A stretch of 6,164 bases of DNA, from positions 1-6,164 of the forward strand of contig CAJGDL010000099.1 of NCBI GenBank assembly GCA_904502075.1, given 5' to 3'. The stretch's first letter is position 1, and each line of letters opens with the position of its first letter. A program made the position numbers and the translations under genes. Source of the DNA: an uncultured Alistipes sp. GTDB lineage: Bacteria > Bacteroidota > Bacteroidia > Bacteroidales > Rikenellaceae. This document shows positions 5,206 through 6,164 of the stretch, piece after piece. The notes below the pieces were generated by a model that was not told the DNA's origin, made no database searches, and saw only the letters and a program-made list of their open reading frames with translations.

Positions 5206-6164
5206 TTAAGCCTCCTTAATCATTAAGTTAATACCATCGCGGAGAATCTGCTGAATCTCGATCTTCGAGGGGCATACGAACTCGCAGAGGGCGAGATCCT
5301 CGGGCAGCACCTCATAGATACCCAGATTTTCCATCTTGTCGATATCGCCCGCGAGGCAGGCCTTCAAGAGATACATCGGATAGATATCCATGGGCAGATA
5401 CTGCTCATAGAGACCGGTCACGATGAAGGGACGCTCTCCACCATTGAGGTTCGTGTCGAGCTTGTACTGCTTCTTCGGGCAGAGCCACGAGAAGTAGCTG
5501 CGCGACACCGAGAACTTGCCAAAGCGAGGCATGGCCCAGCCCAGCAACTCATACTTATCTCCCTCGGGGATCAAGGTCAGCTGGTTGGCGTAGAACGAGA
5601 GGTAACCGGCAGCCTTCGTACCTGTGAGGACGTTGCCGTTGATCACACGCACCGAATCACCCTCCTTCTGGGCCTTCACATTACCGGCCAGGATCGAGTC
5701 GAGATTGGCACCGGCTACCACCTTGCAGTAGCTGGGCTTCTCCACCTCCGAACCCGTTACGGCGATCGTGCGGGTCATATCGACCTTGCCCGTGAGGAAC
5801 AAACGGCCGATGATGGCCAGATCCTGCACATTCACCGTCCACACTACGTCGCCCTTGTCAATGGGGTCGATGTGGTGAATTTGCACACCCACGTTACCCA
5901 CGGGGTGCTTGCCGGCGAAGGTGTGGAGCTCCACCCCATTCAGGGCTTCGGCCACACTGGCCTCCTTGGCACGCATCGAGAAGTGTACCTTGCCTGCGGT
6001 GAGCTTCTTCAGCACCTCGACACCCTTCTGCAGATTCTCCTTCTCCGAAGAGAGGATGAAGTTGTAGTCGGGAGCCAGCGGGGCCGAATCGAAAGCCGAG
6101 ACAAAGATCGCCTTCGGCTGGGCATCGGGGTTGGCGATCACGCCATAAGGACGCTGAATCAGCA
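5206..6164 (-). CDS. nqrA: Na+-translocating NADH:quinone oxidoreductase subunit A (partial, N-terminus outside window)
   Basis: NqrA is the peripheral cytoplasmic subunit of NQR, related to RnfC, and is implicated in quinone access. The frame runs from the TAA at 5208-5206 to the window edge, giving 318 full codons of an expected 445-450; about 130 N-terminal residues are outside. A GTG at 6141-6139 is internal, because conserved NqrA sequence (LIQRPYG) continues upstream in frame. Recognisable segments are KAIFVSAFDSAPLAPDYN, HIDPIDKGDVVWTVNVQDL, RLFLTGKVDMTRTIAVTGSEV and the C-terminal CEFVCPSKIEIQQILRDG. The last resembles the cysteine segment of RnfC, but NqrA is not known to bind an iron-sulfur cluster. 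As first gene of the operon it should lie next to the promoter, which is not visible here. The end of the gene (Lys-Glu-Ala-stop) contains the nqrB ribosome site. Confidence 0.97.
   Translation of the reverse strand, partial: LIQRPYGVIANPDAQPKAIFVSAFDSAPLAPDYNFILSSEKENLQKGVEVLKKLTAGKVHFSMRAKEASVAEALNGVELHTFAGKHPVGNVGVQIHHIDPIDKGDVVWTVNVQDLAIIGRLFLTGKVDMTRTIAVTGSEVEKPSYCKVVAGANLDSILAGNVKAQKEGDSVRVINGNVLTGTKAAGYLSFYANQLTLIPEGDKYELLGWAMPRFGKFSVSRSYFSWLCPKKQYKLDTNLNGGERPFIVTGLYEQYLPMDIYPMYLLKACLAGDIDKMENLGIYEVLPEDLALCEFVCPSKIEIQQILRDGINLMIKEA
5211..5217 (-). promoter_or_regulatory. Shine-Dalgarno site of nqrB inside the nqrA end
   Basis: A perfect AAGGAGG on the minus strand lies seven bases before the nqrB ATG. 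It is formed by the Lys-Glu and following codons of the nqrA C-terminus. Such a strong site is notable if the host is a Bacteroidetes species, a group in which Shine-Dalgarno sequences are generally depleted. Confidence 0.75.

Noticed and set aside
5250..5290. Possible iron-sulfur site in the NqrA C-terminus (CEFVCPSK)
   Set aside because: Two cysteines in this setting are a family remnant shared with RnfC. NqrA is not known to bind a cluster and the full CxxCxxCxxxCP motif is absent.
6139..6141. GTG as a start codon for nqrA
   Set aside because: Conserved NqrA residues (LIQRPYG) continue in frame upstream to the window edge, so this Val is internal and the gene is truncated by the window.

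Overview
The window is dominated by one operon on the minus strand that encodes the sodium-translocating NADH:quinone oxidoreductase (Na+-NQR). The order is nqrA-nqrB-nqrC-nqrD-nqrE-nqrF, read from the right edge (6164) leftwards to 766. nqrA is cut by the right edge and lacks its N-terminal part. The other five genes are complete and intact. The left end carries the 3' part of a YbaK-type Cys-tRNA(Pro) deacylase gene on the plus strand (1-369), which converges on the operon. The sequence flavour of the NQR subunits, the codon use and the palindromic repeats between the genes suggest a moderately GC-rich member of the Bacteroidales, perhaps Alistipes or a relative. This is recognition from memory, not a database result.

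Layout: 1-369 is ybaK (partial, +). 370-765 is a convergent intergenic region without a credible protein gene. It holds two direct copies of a short imperfect palindrome (441-479 and 515-550), AT-rich sequence with a weak direct repeat and a weak minus-strand promoter match, and a strong hairpin (683-725) that looks like a shared terminator for both converging units. 766-6164 is the NQR operon, with stop-to-start gaps of only 2, 8, 3, 11 and 21 bases from nqrA to nqrF. Most starts have clear Shine-Dalgarno sequences. The operon promoter must lie beyond the right edge.

How the genes work together: NqrF takes electrons from NADH through FAD and a [2Fe-2S] cluster. The NqrD/NqrE pair carries four membrane cysteines for an iron-sulfur centre. 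NqrC and NqrB carry covalently bound FMN on threonine. NqrB (with riboflavin) and NqrA complete the path to quinone, coupled to Na+ export. All key cofactor residues can be seen in the subunits. Two points stand out in NqrC: its flavinylation motif reads SGGT rather than SGAT, and it has a cysteine-rich C-terminal tail (CxCxxC). The flavin transferase gene apbE and the maturation gene nqrM do not follow nqrF here.

I see no previously undescribed multi-gene system. The best leads are the NqrC tail, the covarying palindromic repeats, and a speculative small RNA in the intergenic region.
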